From NCBI GenBank assembly GCA_017630975.1, contig JAGBUF010000161.1:1-5752 (forward strand): a stretch of 5,752 nucleotides of DNA, in the 5' to 3' direction. The number at the start of each line of letters is the position of its first letter. Within the stretch, counting starts at the first letter, position 1. The stretch is from Paraprevotella sp. Its GTDB lineage: Bacteria > Bacteroidota > Bacteroidia > Bacteroidales > Bacteroidaceae. A model generated the notes under the pieces. It was not told the DNA's origin. It was given only the letters and a program-made list of their open reading frames with translations, and ran no database searches. Positions 1-5,752 of the stretch are shown one piece after another. The translations under genes and the position numbers were made by a program.

Positions 1-348
1 GAGAGTCAACGCGTGAAATTGGCGACAGAGTTGGCGAAACGTGACACAGGAAAGACTTTATATATTTTAGATGAACCGACTACAGGTTTACATTTTGAAG
101 ATGTACGTGTGTTACTATCGGTCCTCAACAGACTTGTGGATAAAGGAAACACCGTTATTGTCATCGAACATAATCTGGATGTCATAAAATCTGCTGATTG
201 GATCATTGATATGGGGCCCAATGGAGGAAAAGAAGGCGGTAATTTACTTTTTGAAGGTACGCCCGAAGAGTTGTCACAATCCCAAGTAGGATATACCTCA
301 CATTTTTTAGCACAAATATTAAATGGCAAAAGCAGCGAAAATCAATAA
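1..348 (+). CDS. uvrA: UvrA, excinuclease ABC subunit A (C-terminal fragment)
   Basis: This is the last 115 codons of UvrA, the DNA-damage-recognition ATPase of nucleotide excision repair, which acts as a dimer with UvrB in the cytoplasm. The reading frame is open from base 1, so the start lies outside the window. The fragment begins inside the C-terminal ABC signature ([12 protein letters not shown], the end of LSGGE.QR). It continues with Walker B and D-loop ([15 protein letters not shown], residues about 20-34), the H-loop histidine in [15 protein letters not shown], and the UvrA-typical [12 protein letters not shown], then FEGTPEEL near the end. These motifs in this order are specific to the second ATPase domain of UvrA rather than to transport ABC proteins. 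The TAA stop is at 346-348. The gene overlaps the downstream deacylase gene by 26 bases, so the two are probably co-transcribed. Nothing in the visible part looks degraded. Confidence 0.96.
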   Translation, partial: ESQRVKLATELAKRDTGKTLYILDEPTTGLHFEDVRVLLSVLNRLVDKGNTVIVIEHNLDVIKSADWIIDMGPNGGKEGGNLLFEGTPEELSQSQVGYTSHFLAQILNGKSSENQ

Positions 349-811
349 GACCAATGTAGCCCGTTTGTTGGATAATGCCGGAGTCCAGTATGATTTAATT
401 CCATATGACGTGGATGAATCCGATTTGAGTGCGCCGCATGTGGCAGAACAATTAGGTGAGGATGTGAAGAGCGTTTTCAAAACCATCGTTTTATCCGGTG
501 ATAAATCAGGTTATTTCGTTTGTGTCGTTCCTGGTGATGCTGAAATTGATCTTAAAAAAGCGGCAAAAGTCAGCGGTAACAAAAAATGTGATTTGTTGCC
601 CATGAAAGATTTGTTACCCGTAACAGGATATATTCGTGGAGGATGCTCACCAATTGGCATGAAGAAACATTTTCCTACGTTTATTCATGCATCTGCACAA
701 CAATACCAACGTATATTTGTCAGTGCTGGAGTCAGAGGATTGCAGATAGCCCTTTCACCTGCCGATTTGATGTTGCAGTCGCGTGGTGAGTATGCTGATT
801 TAATTGGATAG
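323..811 (+). CDS. ybaK: YbaK/EbsC-type Cys-tRNA(Pro) deacylase
   Basis: The 162-residue protein belongs to the YbaK/ProRS-editing-like fold. Family members hydrolyse Cys-tRNA(Pro) mischarged by prolyl-tRNA synthetase, acting in trans in the cytoplasm. Against E. coli YbaK (159 residues) as I recall it, the match runs end to end: VFKT with the essential lysine (Lys53 here, Lys46 there), [26 protein letters not shown] (residues 101-115), and FVSAGVRGL. Tyr28 aligns with Tyr20, and Ser134 aligns with Ser129. At the position of E. coli Asp136 (RGLD) this protein has Gln141 (RGLQ), which may affect specificity. The ATG at 323 is directly preceded by an in-frame TAA, so it is the earliest possible start, and it aligns with the family N-terminus. 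There is no Shine-Dalgarno motif. The start lies inside uvrA, which suggests translational coupling. Family assignment is firm; the exact substrate is inferred. Confidence 0.93.
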   Translation: MAKAAKINKTNVARLLDNAGVQYDLIPYDVDESDLSAPHVAEQLGEDVKSVFKTIVLSGDKSGYFVCVVPGDAEIDLKKAAKVSGNKKCDLLPMKDLLPVTGYIRGGCSPIGMKKHFPTFIHASAQQYQRIFVSAGVRGLQIALSPADLMLQSRGEYADLIG

Positions 812-825
812 TATAATAAAGTATA

Positions 826-875
826 AAATAAACTCGGAAAAGAACATTGTTCAATTCCGAGTTTATTTATTTTTT
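826..875. terminator. Bidirectional intrinsic terminator between converging genes
   Basis: A 14-base-pair perfect stem pairs 826-839 with 855-868, with core ACTCGGAA/TTCCGAGT. A smaller inner pairing, GAAC (842-845) with GTTC (849-852), closes on a three-base loop. On the plus strand the stem runs into a T-rich tract (862-875) that would end the uvrA-ybaK transcript. On the minus strand the same stem ends in TTTATTTTAT, which would end the peptidase-transporter transcript. It fills most of the 75-base gap between the two convergent stop codons. The pairing is seen directly; termination is inferred. Confidence 0.85.
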
Positions 876-886
876 ATAGTTTGTTA

Positions 887-2272
887 TTACATGTTCGGTT
901 TTTCCAAGCCATAGCCTTTTTTGCGATCTTCTATTTTTAACCAAATGGCAAGGAACAAGGCAATGACACCAAAGAAGGCAAATATCAACATGGGTAATGT
1001 ATAGTCATATTGTGCAACGGCATTGCCATCTCTTACTACTGTTCCCGTAATGCAGTATTCGCTGAGAATATAACCAATCAGCAAGGGTACTCCACCTAAT
1101 CCTATATTCTGAACCCAAAAGATGAGTGCATAGGCAGATCCAAGTAAACGCAACGGAATGATTTTAGGCACAGATGGCCACATGGCGCTGGGAACCAACG
1201 AGAATGCAATTCCGAGGACTACCATAATGATAGCTGCGAACCACCAATAATTGAGGATTGGCATTGCAAAAAGTACATGTACGACTATCAGTAGCACAGA
1301 ACCAATCACCATAATTGTTGCTCCTTTTCCGTATCGGTCATAAATACCACCAAAAATCGGTGTCATGAGAAGATTGCCGAAAGGAAGGATGGCGGGGAGT
1401 GTTCCTGCCAGTGCCGGGTCTACTTGGTATTTGTTGATCATGAGTGATGTAGCATATTTAAGGAATGGGAATACTGCTGAATAAAAACACAGACAGAGCA
1501 ATGCTATCAACCAAAATCCTTTGCTGCGTAGTATAAGGGTCAAATCACCCATTTTGAAGGTTTCATCATCAGTTCCAACCACAGAACTTGTGTCTTCTTG
1601 TTGATCCAAACGGCTGTCCATTACGCAGAATACGATATATGACAGAAGTCCCACAATAAGTAATACCAATGCTAAAAGGAGTGGGGTTGAAACTTCGAAA
1701 TTTTTCGCTAATACAGGACCAACAGCTAAAGCCAGTGCAGTACCTAAACGTGCAACAGCCACTTGTATACCCATAGCCAATGCCATTTCGTGTCCGGCAA
1801 ACCATTTAGCGATAACTTTTGTGACAGTAATACCGCAATTTTCTGTTCCTACTGCAAAAATGGCATATCCCAAACAAGCCGTTAGCACTTGTTGGTTCAA
1901 TCCCATGAATATCGCCTCTCCGCCTGGTTGGATGTATTCCACTGCATAATATTTAATGCCGGCACCGATTACCATGAACAAGCAAGATACAATACCTGTA
2001 AGGCGTACACCGATTTTATCCAATATGATTCCTCCGAAGATCAACATAAAGAGGAACACGTTGAACCACATGTATGCCCAATTGAAGTTGCCAAAGTCAT
2101 TGGCACTCCAGCCCATACCACCTTGTTCAACTGATATGCCAAGCATATCCATTAATGGTGACATAGCATCTGTGAGGAAATAGCCCCACATCATGGTAAA
2201 GCTCACAATAATAAGTGCTGTCCAGCGAGCTACTTTTGAGTCGCGTAAGGTCTGTTTGATTGTTGTTGTCAT
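887..2272 (-). CDS. MFS transporter, MFSD1-like (putative dipeptide transporter)
   Basis: This 461-residue inner-membrane protein has about 12 hydrophobic helices (near 18-38, 64-84, 91-109, 128-148, 162-186, 197-217, 252-273, 288-310, 318-338, 343-364, 376-402, 425-446) and a charged central loop at 219-245. Motif-A-like loops GGIILDKIGVR (80-90) and GGIYDRYGKG (308-317) follow helices 2 and 8, as is usual in the major facilitator superfamily. The segment from Glu144 to Arg175 (TEN..., AKWFAGHEMALAMG, VARLG), together with FYSAVFPF (263-270), ALWP-like AMWPSVP (363-369) and GSAYAL..WVQNIGLG, resembles eukaryotic MFSD1, a lysosomal dipeptide transporter. A dipeptide substrate is therefore plausible but not proven. 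The gene starts 19 bases after the stop of the DPP5-like peptidase on the same strand, with an A/T-rich leader and no Shine-Dalgarno sequence, so the two are probably one operon. The fold call is firm; the substrate is an inference. Confidence 0.9.
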   Translation of the reverse strand: MTTTIKQTLRDSKVARWTALIIVSFTMMWGYFLTDAMSPLMDMLGISVEQGGMGWSANDFGNFNWAYMWFNVFLFMLIFGGIILDKIGVRLTGIVSCLFMVIGAGIKYYAVEYIQPGGEAIFMGLNQQVLTACLGYAIFAVGTENCGITVTKVIAKWFAGHEMALAMGIQVAVARLGTALALAVGPVLAKNFEVSTPLLLALVLLIVGLLSYIVFCVMDSRLDQQEDTSSVVGTDDETFKMGDLTLILRSKGFWLIALLCLCFYSAVFPFLKYATSLMINKYQVDPALAGTLPAILPFGNLLMTPIFGGIYDRYGKGATIMVIGSVLLIVVHVLFAMPILNYWWFAAIIMVVLGIAFSLVPSAMWPSVPKIIPLRLLGSAYALIFWVQNIGLGGVPLLIGYILSEYCITGTVVRDGNAVAQYDYTLPMLIFAFFGVIALFLAIWLKIEDRKKGYGLEKPNM

Positions 2273-2291
2273 TTATATATTCTTTTACTTG

Positions 2292-4580
2292 TTAATCTTT
2301 CTTTAACCATTTATCCAGCCAACCGATGAAGGTACGTTGCCATAAGATACCGTTTTGTGGTTTCAGTACCCAGTGGTTCTCATCTGGGAATACTAAGAAC
2401 TCTGTAGGTATCCCTCTGTATAGTGCAGCGTTGTAGGCTGACATGGCTTGTGAGGTAACGATGCGATAGTCCTTTTCGCCTTGTATGCAAAGGATAGGTG
2501 TGTCCCATCTATCAACAAATTTATGCGGAGAGTTGGAATATGTTCGTTGAATAGTTGCATCATCCTTATTCCAAGGTGCTCCCCCTAAATCCCAATTGGC
2601 GAACCACATTTCTTCTGTTTCCAGATATTGTTGTTCTAAATTAAATATTCCATCGTGTGCAATGAAACATTTAAAACGTTTGTCGTGGTTACCTGCCATC
2701 CAGTAGACACTGAATCCTCCGAAACTGGCTCCGACACAGCCCAAACGTTCTCTGTCAACGTAGGGGAAGTTCTCTACTGCAAAGTCAATAGCTGTTTTAT
2801 AGTCGTCCATACAGTGACCACCGTAGTTGGTACTGATTTCCTCCAACCATTCCATTCCAAAGCCTGGAAGACCTCTGCGATTCGGAGCAATAATTACGTA
2901 ACCCTGTGAAGCCATGACCATGAGATTCCAACGATAGCTCCAGAATTGGCTGACAGCTGATTGTGGTCCTCCTTGACAGTAGAGTAGGGTTGGGTATTTT
3001 TGATGGGGATCAAAGTTGGGTGGTAAGATTACCCAACTGAATAAACTTTTGTTGTCTACTGTCGTACTGGTAAAGCCCTTTACCGTACCCCAATCAATAT
3101 TTTCCTTGAAATATTGGTTTTCATAAGTGATTTGAGTGGTGTTTTTGGTCACTTCTTCATTTTTATCACTCCAATCTTCAAAATCCCATGATTCTCTTCC
3201 ATCTCTGCTGATGAGTTCGGGTTCTTTGTCTGCATAGATATTTGTTGCATCACCTTTTGCGTTGATGCTCGGATCAACAAGATATAATTCTTTGGCGTCA
3301 CACATAGACTGTCTGCCGCAGACTAATTTGTTACCACATAGAGCAACAGATTTGTAATCATATTGTCCGTCAGTTATTCTTTTGATATGCCCCTTTAAAT
3401 TCGTTGAGAAAACATGTGTGGTGGCATGCCATGTGCCTACAAAAAACAGTGTATACGAATCATTGTCCCAGCAGAAGTTGTCTACATTGCTTTGGAACTT
3501 TTCTGCCACATATCTTTTTTGGGAAGTAGCTAATTCATAGACACAAAGGCGGTTGCGGTCGCTTTCATAGCCATCGCGTTCCATACTCTGCCATGCGATG
3601 TATTTACCATCGGGAGAAAATTGTGGGTTGGTGTCATAACCTAAATTATAGTCTTTCCCTTCTTTGATGGGGGCATTGACGGGTTGATATTGCAGAGAAC
3701 GAGTGTAGTCAACCGTTGGGGTCACATAATCTGATGGTTTACATAAGTTAATCGTTTTCCCACTTTCAATATCATAAAGGTATATATCTGAATCAGTACT
3801 TACGGCATAATCCAAACCTGTTTTTTTTCTGCAAGTGTATGCGATTTGTCGCGAATCAGGACTCCATGCCAATTGTTCTATGCCTCCAAAGGGCTTCATT
3901 GGGCATTCGTATGGCTCACCATCCAGGATATTGATGGCGGTTTCTGAAACCTTACCATCATAGTCATAAATGAAAGGTTGTGGAATTTCTTCTACCCATT
4001 CGTCCCAGTGCCTGTACATCGCATTATTGATGACTCTTCCTGATGTTTTATCCAGGTCCGGGTATGTATCCTTCACACGCTGACCAAATTTGACGGAGTG
4101 AATGATAATGATTTTTTTCTCATCGGGAGAGAATCTGAAATCATTTACATCTTTTTCGCAGAAAGAGATTTGTTTCCTTCCTTTGCCGTCCGGAGTCATG
4201 ATCCATATTTGCATCTTTCCCTCTGCATCCGGTGACAAGAATGCTATTTTTTCACCATTCTCAATGAATGTGGGTGCTATCTCATTCTTTGCAGAATGAG
4301 TAAGAAGAGTTTCTTTCTTGTTTGTGATATCCGTTGTATAAATTACTGTATGACTTTTGTTCTGTTCCACGTCATAATAGCTGACGTTGTAGGCGATGGT
4401 CTTTTCGTCTGAAGATACCTCATAACCGCCAATTCGTCCCATTGCCCACAGTAATTCCGGAGTAAACTGTCTGTTTTTTATGCTGGGTTGTCGTTTTCCG
4501 ATAACAGTGGTTTCTGTTTGCGTGCATGCCGCAATTGAGCTGACAACTAATGCACTTGCCATTATTTTAAAAATCTTCAT
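2292..4580 (-). CDS. dpp5: DPP5-like S9 family dipeptidyl peptidase, lipoprotein
   Basis: This 762-residue secreted serine peptidase should cleave dipeptides from the N-termini of oligopeptides. DPP5 enzymes generally favour Ala or hydrophobic residues at P1. An N-terminal lipoprotein signal (MKIFKIM, hydrophobic core, SIAAC with lipidated Cys19) is followed by TQTETT without the acidic residues of a surface-export signal, so I infer a periplasm-facing lipoprotein. Residues about 40-480 form a beta-propeller with recurring FSPD/WSPD blade motifs (150, 239, 321) and the DPP5-like RHWDEW (190-195). The alpha/beta-hydrolase domain (about 495-762) has CQGGP (535-539), NRRG (567-570), the nucleophile in GASFGG (Ser619), Asp704 in GEKDYRI, and His736 in PDENHWVLKP. 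GASFGG and the HDGIFN...ENHWVLKP C-terminus point to S9C/DPP5 rather than DPP4 or prolyl tripeptidyl peptidase (S9B). I chose the ATG at 4580; a TTG start at 4604 would put eight extra residues before a complete signal peptide. The triad is intact, so it is probably active. Confidence 0.93.
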   Translation of the reverse strand: MKIFKIMASALVVSSIAACTQTETTVIGKRQPSIKNRQFTPELLWAMGRIGGYEVSSDEKTIAYNVSYYDVEQNKSHTVIYTTDITNKKETLLTHSAKNEIAPTFIENGEKIAFLSPDAEGKMQIWIMTPDGKGRKQISFCEKDVNDFRFSPDEKKIIIIHSVKFGQRVKDTYPDLDKTSGRVINNAMYRHWDEWVEEIPQPFIYDYDGKVSETAINILDGEPYECPMKPFGGIEQLAWSPDSRQIAYTCRKKTGLDYAVSTDSDIYLYDIESGKTINLCKPSDYVTPTVDYTRSLQYQPVNAPIKEGKDYNLGYDTNPQFSPDGKYIAWQSMERDGYESDRNRLCVYELATSQKRYVAEKFQSNVDNFCWDNDSYTLFFVGTWHATTHVFSTNLKGHIKRITDGQYDYKSVALCGNKLVCGRQSMCDAKELYLVDPSINAKGDATNIYADKEPELISRDGRESWDFEDWSDKNEEVTKNTTQITYENQYFKENIDWGTVKGFTSTTVDNKSLFSWVILPPNFDPHQKYPTLLYCQGGPQSAVSQFWSYRWNLMVMASQGYVIIAPNRRGLPGFGMEWLEEISTNYGGHCMDDYKTAIDFAVENFPYVDRERLGCVGASFGGFSVYWMAGNHDKRFKCFIAHDGIFNLEQQYLETEEMWFANWDLGGAPWNKDDATIQRTYSNSPHKFVDRWDTPILCIQGEKDYRIVTSQAMSAYNAALYRGIPTEFLVFPDENHWVLKPQNGILWQRTFIGWLDKWLKKD

Positions 4581-4589
4581 TATGATAAT

Positions 4590-4635
4590 AAAAAAAGGAG
4601 CCAATCCGACCTATTGCTATAGATGGAATGACTCC
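4590..4635 (-). terminator. Intrinsic terminator after yidC, in the peptidase leader
   Basis: Read on the minus strand, GGAGTCA (4635-4629) pairs with TGGCTCC (4603-4597) through seven pairs, one of them G-U. Inside this, TCC pairs with GGA, and CTAT pairs with ATAG around an AGCA loop. Seven T residues follow directly (4596-4590). This is a textbook intrinsic terminator 12 bases past the yidC stop. It is unusual in that its T-tract ends only 9 bases before the ATG of the downstream peptidase gene, so it could also serve as a leader control element. The structure is seen directly; any regulatory role is speculative. Confidence 0.75.
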
Positions 4636-4646
4636 ATGATTATATT

Positions 4647-5752
4647 TTACTTATTCTTTTGTCCTTGTCTTCTCTTTTGTTCTTCAAGAATTTCTTCTTG
4701 ACGCTTTTGCAATGCTTCCAATTTTGCAGCCATACCCGATACTCTCTTGTTGGGGTTGGCTTTATTAGCTTGGTAATTTGCTTCCAGTTTAGCAAGAAGT
4801 TTCTTGTCGTCAGTAGTTTTTCTCAGATACCACATGATAAGGATGCTGGTCAGTCCGGACAAGAAGTAGTAATAATTCAAACCTGATGAATAGTTGTTGA
4901 ACATGAAGAAGAATGCAATCGGCATGAAATACATCATATATTGCATAAATTTCATCTGTTGTGCCTGTTCACTTGACATCGTATTTTGTTGTTGACGCAT
5001 GCTGACCCATGTATTCAGAATGTTGGTTGCGCAGAAAAGCAAACAGAAAATACTGATGTGGTCTCCGATTAACCAAAGGTCTTTGTTCCAACTGATGATG
5101 TCATCGTAGGCTGAAAGGTCGGATGCCCATAAGAAACTTTGACCACGAAGTTCAATGGCGTTAGGCACGAAATTGAAGAGCGCAATCCAAATAGGCATTT
5201 GTATTAGCATTGGTAAGCAACCACCCATTGGGCTGACACCATATTGACTATAAAGTTGCATGGTTTCCTGCTGCTTCTTCATTGCGTCTTCCGGTTTCGG
5301 ATATTTAGCACTGATCTCATCGATTTTTGGTTTTAATACTCTCATTTTAGCTGAAGACATAAATGATTTCTTTGTAGTTGGATAAACGAGAATCTTCACC
5401 AAAATAGTCAGCAATAACAAAACGATACCCATTGAAAGTCCAAGACTGCTCAACCAATCAAAGATATAGATGATGAAGAAACGATTGATCCATTTGAATA
5501 GCGGCCATCCTAAGTAAACAAGGTCTTCCAATTCCAGGTCTTTGTCGCTACTGCTAAGCGCATTTGTCTCTTGCAATAAATGATAATTATTAGGTGCAAA
5601 AAGAAGTTGCATATTCGTACTTTCCTTACCTGTAGGGTCAAAGAATGTCTTCATGGTAGCGGTATAATTCTTTAAATAACCACTTTCCTTTTTCTGTGCT
5701 TCACTACCAAGTCTGGCGTTTGTGAAATCTTGGTGTGCAATCATTACCCAAC
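4647..5752 (-). CDS. yidC: YidC membrane protein insertase (C-terminal part)
   Basis: These 367 whole codons are the C-terminal part of YidC (Oxa1/Alb3/YidC family), which inserts and folds inner-membrane proteins alone or with SecYEG. The start lies beyond the right edge. The fragment opens with WVMIAHQDF, the end of the periplasmic P1 domain's conserved GW(V) stretch, and then carries the rest of P1. The conserved five-helix core follows, from about residue 88 (numbering from the first visible codon). Landmarks are [14 protein letters not shown] (116-129), [11 protein letters not shown] (133-143), the [18 protein letters not shown] signature (175-192), and [21 protein letters not shown] (about 275-295). 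Lys119 holds the place of the groove arginine of E. coli YidC. The last 55 or so residues are highly charged and basic and could form a helix that contacts the ribosome. The frame is intact to the TAA at 4647-4649, and a terminator hairpin follows. Confidence 0.96.
   Translation of the reverse strand, partial: WVMIAHQDFTNARLGSEAQKKESGYLKNYTATMKTFFDPTGKESTNMQLLFAPNNYHLLQETNALSSSDKDLELEDLVYLGWPLFKWINRFFIIYIFDWLSSLGLSMGIVLLLLTILVKILVYPTTKKSFMSSAKMRVLKPKIDEISAKYPKPEDAMKKQQETMQLYSQYGVSPMGGCLPMLIQMPIWIALFNFVPNAIELRGQSFLWASDLSAYDDIISWNKDLWLIGDHISIFCLLFCATNILNTWVSMRQQQNTMSSEQAQQMKFMQYMMYFMPIAFFFMFNNYSSGLNYYYFLSGLTSILIMWYLRKTTDDKKLLAKLEANYQANKANPNKRVSGMAAKLEALQKRQEEILEEQKRRQGQKNK

Noticed and set aside
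6..329. Minus-strand open frame antisense to uvrA.
   Set aside because: It lies opposite a clear UvrA coding sequence, its translation shows no recognisable domain, and no start signal supports it.
1569..2183. Several short open frames (65-81 codons) within the transporter gene on both strands.
   Set aside because: They are out-of-frame shadows of the transporter coding sequence, with compositions unlike a real protein and no initiation context.
2273..2291. A separate promoter for the transporter gene in the 19-base gap.
   Set aside because: The gap is too short, and no -7 element is visible; co-transcription with the peptidase is simpler.
2292..4580. Peptidase as DPP4 or prolyl tripeptidyl peptidase (S9B).
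   Set aside because: The nucleophile motif is GASFGG rather than GWSYGG, and the C-terminal HDGIFN and DENHWVLKP motifs fit DPP5/S9C.
4581..4604. TTG start at 4604 giving a 770-residue peptidase precursor.
   Set aside because: It would add MAPFFIII before an already complete lipoprotein signal, and it begins inside the 3' arm of the terminator hairpin. The ATG at 4580 gives a normal signal with Cys at position 19.
4597..4635. The hairpin before the peptidase gene as a riboswitch.
   Set aside because: It is a simple stem with a T-tract, with no multi-helix ligand-binding core and only about 66 bases of space; a terminator explains it.

Overview
The window is chromosomal DNA from a member of the Bacteroidota, most likely Bacteroidales (Bacteroides/Prevotella-like). 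The evidence is the AT-leaning composition, start codons preceded by A/T-rich tracts instead of Shine-Dalgarno sequences, the Bacteroidota-type YidC, and an S9C dipeptidyl-peptidase lipoprotein. Genus cannot be fixed from the sequence alone.

Layout. On the plus strand, bases 1-811 hold the C-terminal end of uvrA (cut by the window edge) and an overlapping ybaK/EbsC-type Cys-tRNA(Pro) deacylase. Two converging gene blocks meet at a long hairpin at 826-868 that can act as a terminator in both directions. On the minus strand, read right to left, are the C-terminal part of yidC (cut by the right edge), a hairpin plus T7 intrinsic terminator at 4590-4635, a DPP5-like secreted lipoprotein serine peptidase (2292-4580), and a 12-helix major facilitator transporter (887-2272). 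The transporter begins 19 bases after the peptidase stop. No gene is broken, and I see no mobile element, CRISPR array, tRNA or rRNA. No stretch longer than about 75 bases lacks a gene.

How the genes fit together. uvrA/ybaK and yidC are housekeeping genes for DNA repair, translation quality control and membrane protein insertion. The most interesting unit is the peptidase-transporter pair. The peptidase has a lipobox and a complete Ser-Asp-His triad of the DPP5 type, so it should release dipeptides in the periplasm. The transporter most resembles MFSD1, a eukaryotic lysosomal dipeptide transporter, and keeps a Glu/Arg pair at the same 31-residue spacing that I recall for MFSD1 substrate binding. 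I infer a two-gene module for releasing and taking up dipeptides, which suits an amino-acid-fermenting gut or oral anaerobe. A second point is that the terminator after yidC ends only 9 bases before the peptidase start codon, so the peptidase transcript either reads through it or carries part of it in its leader.
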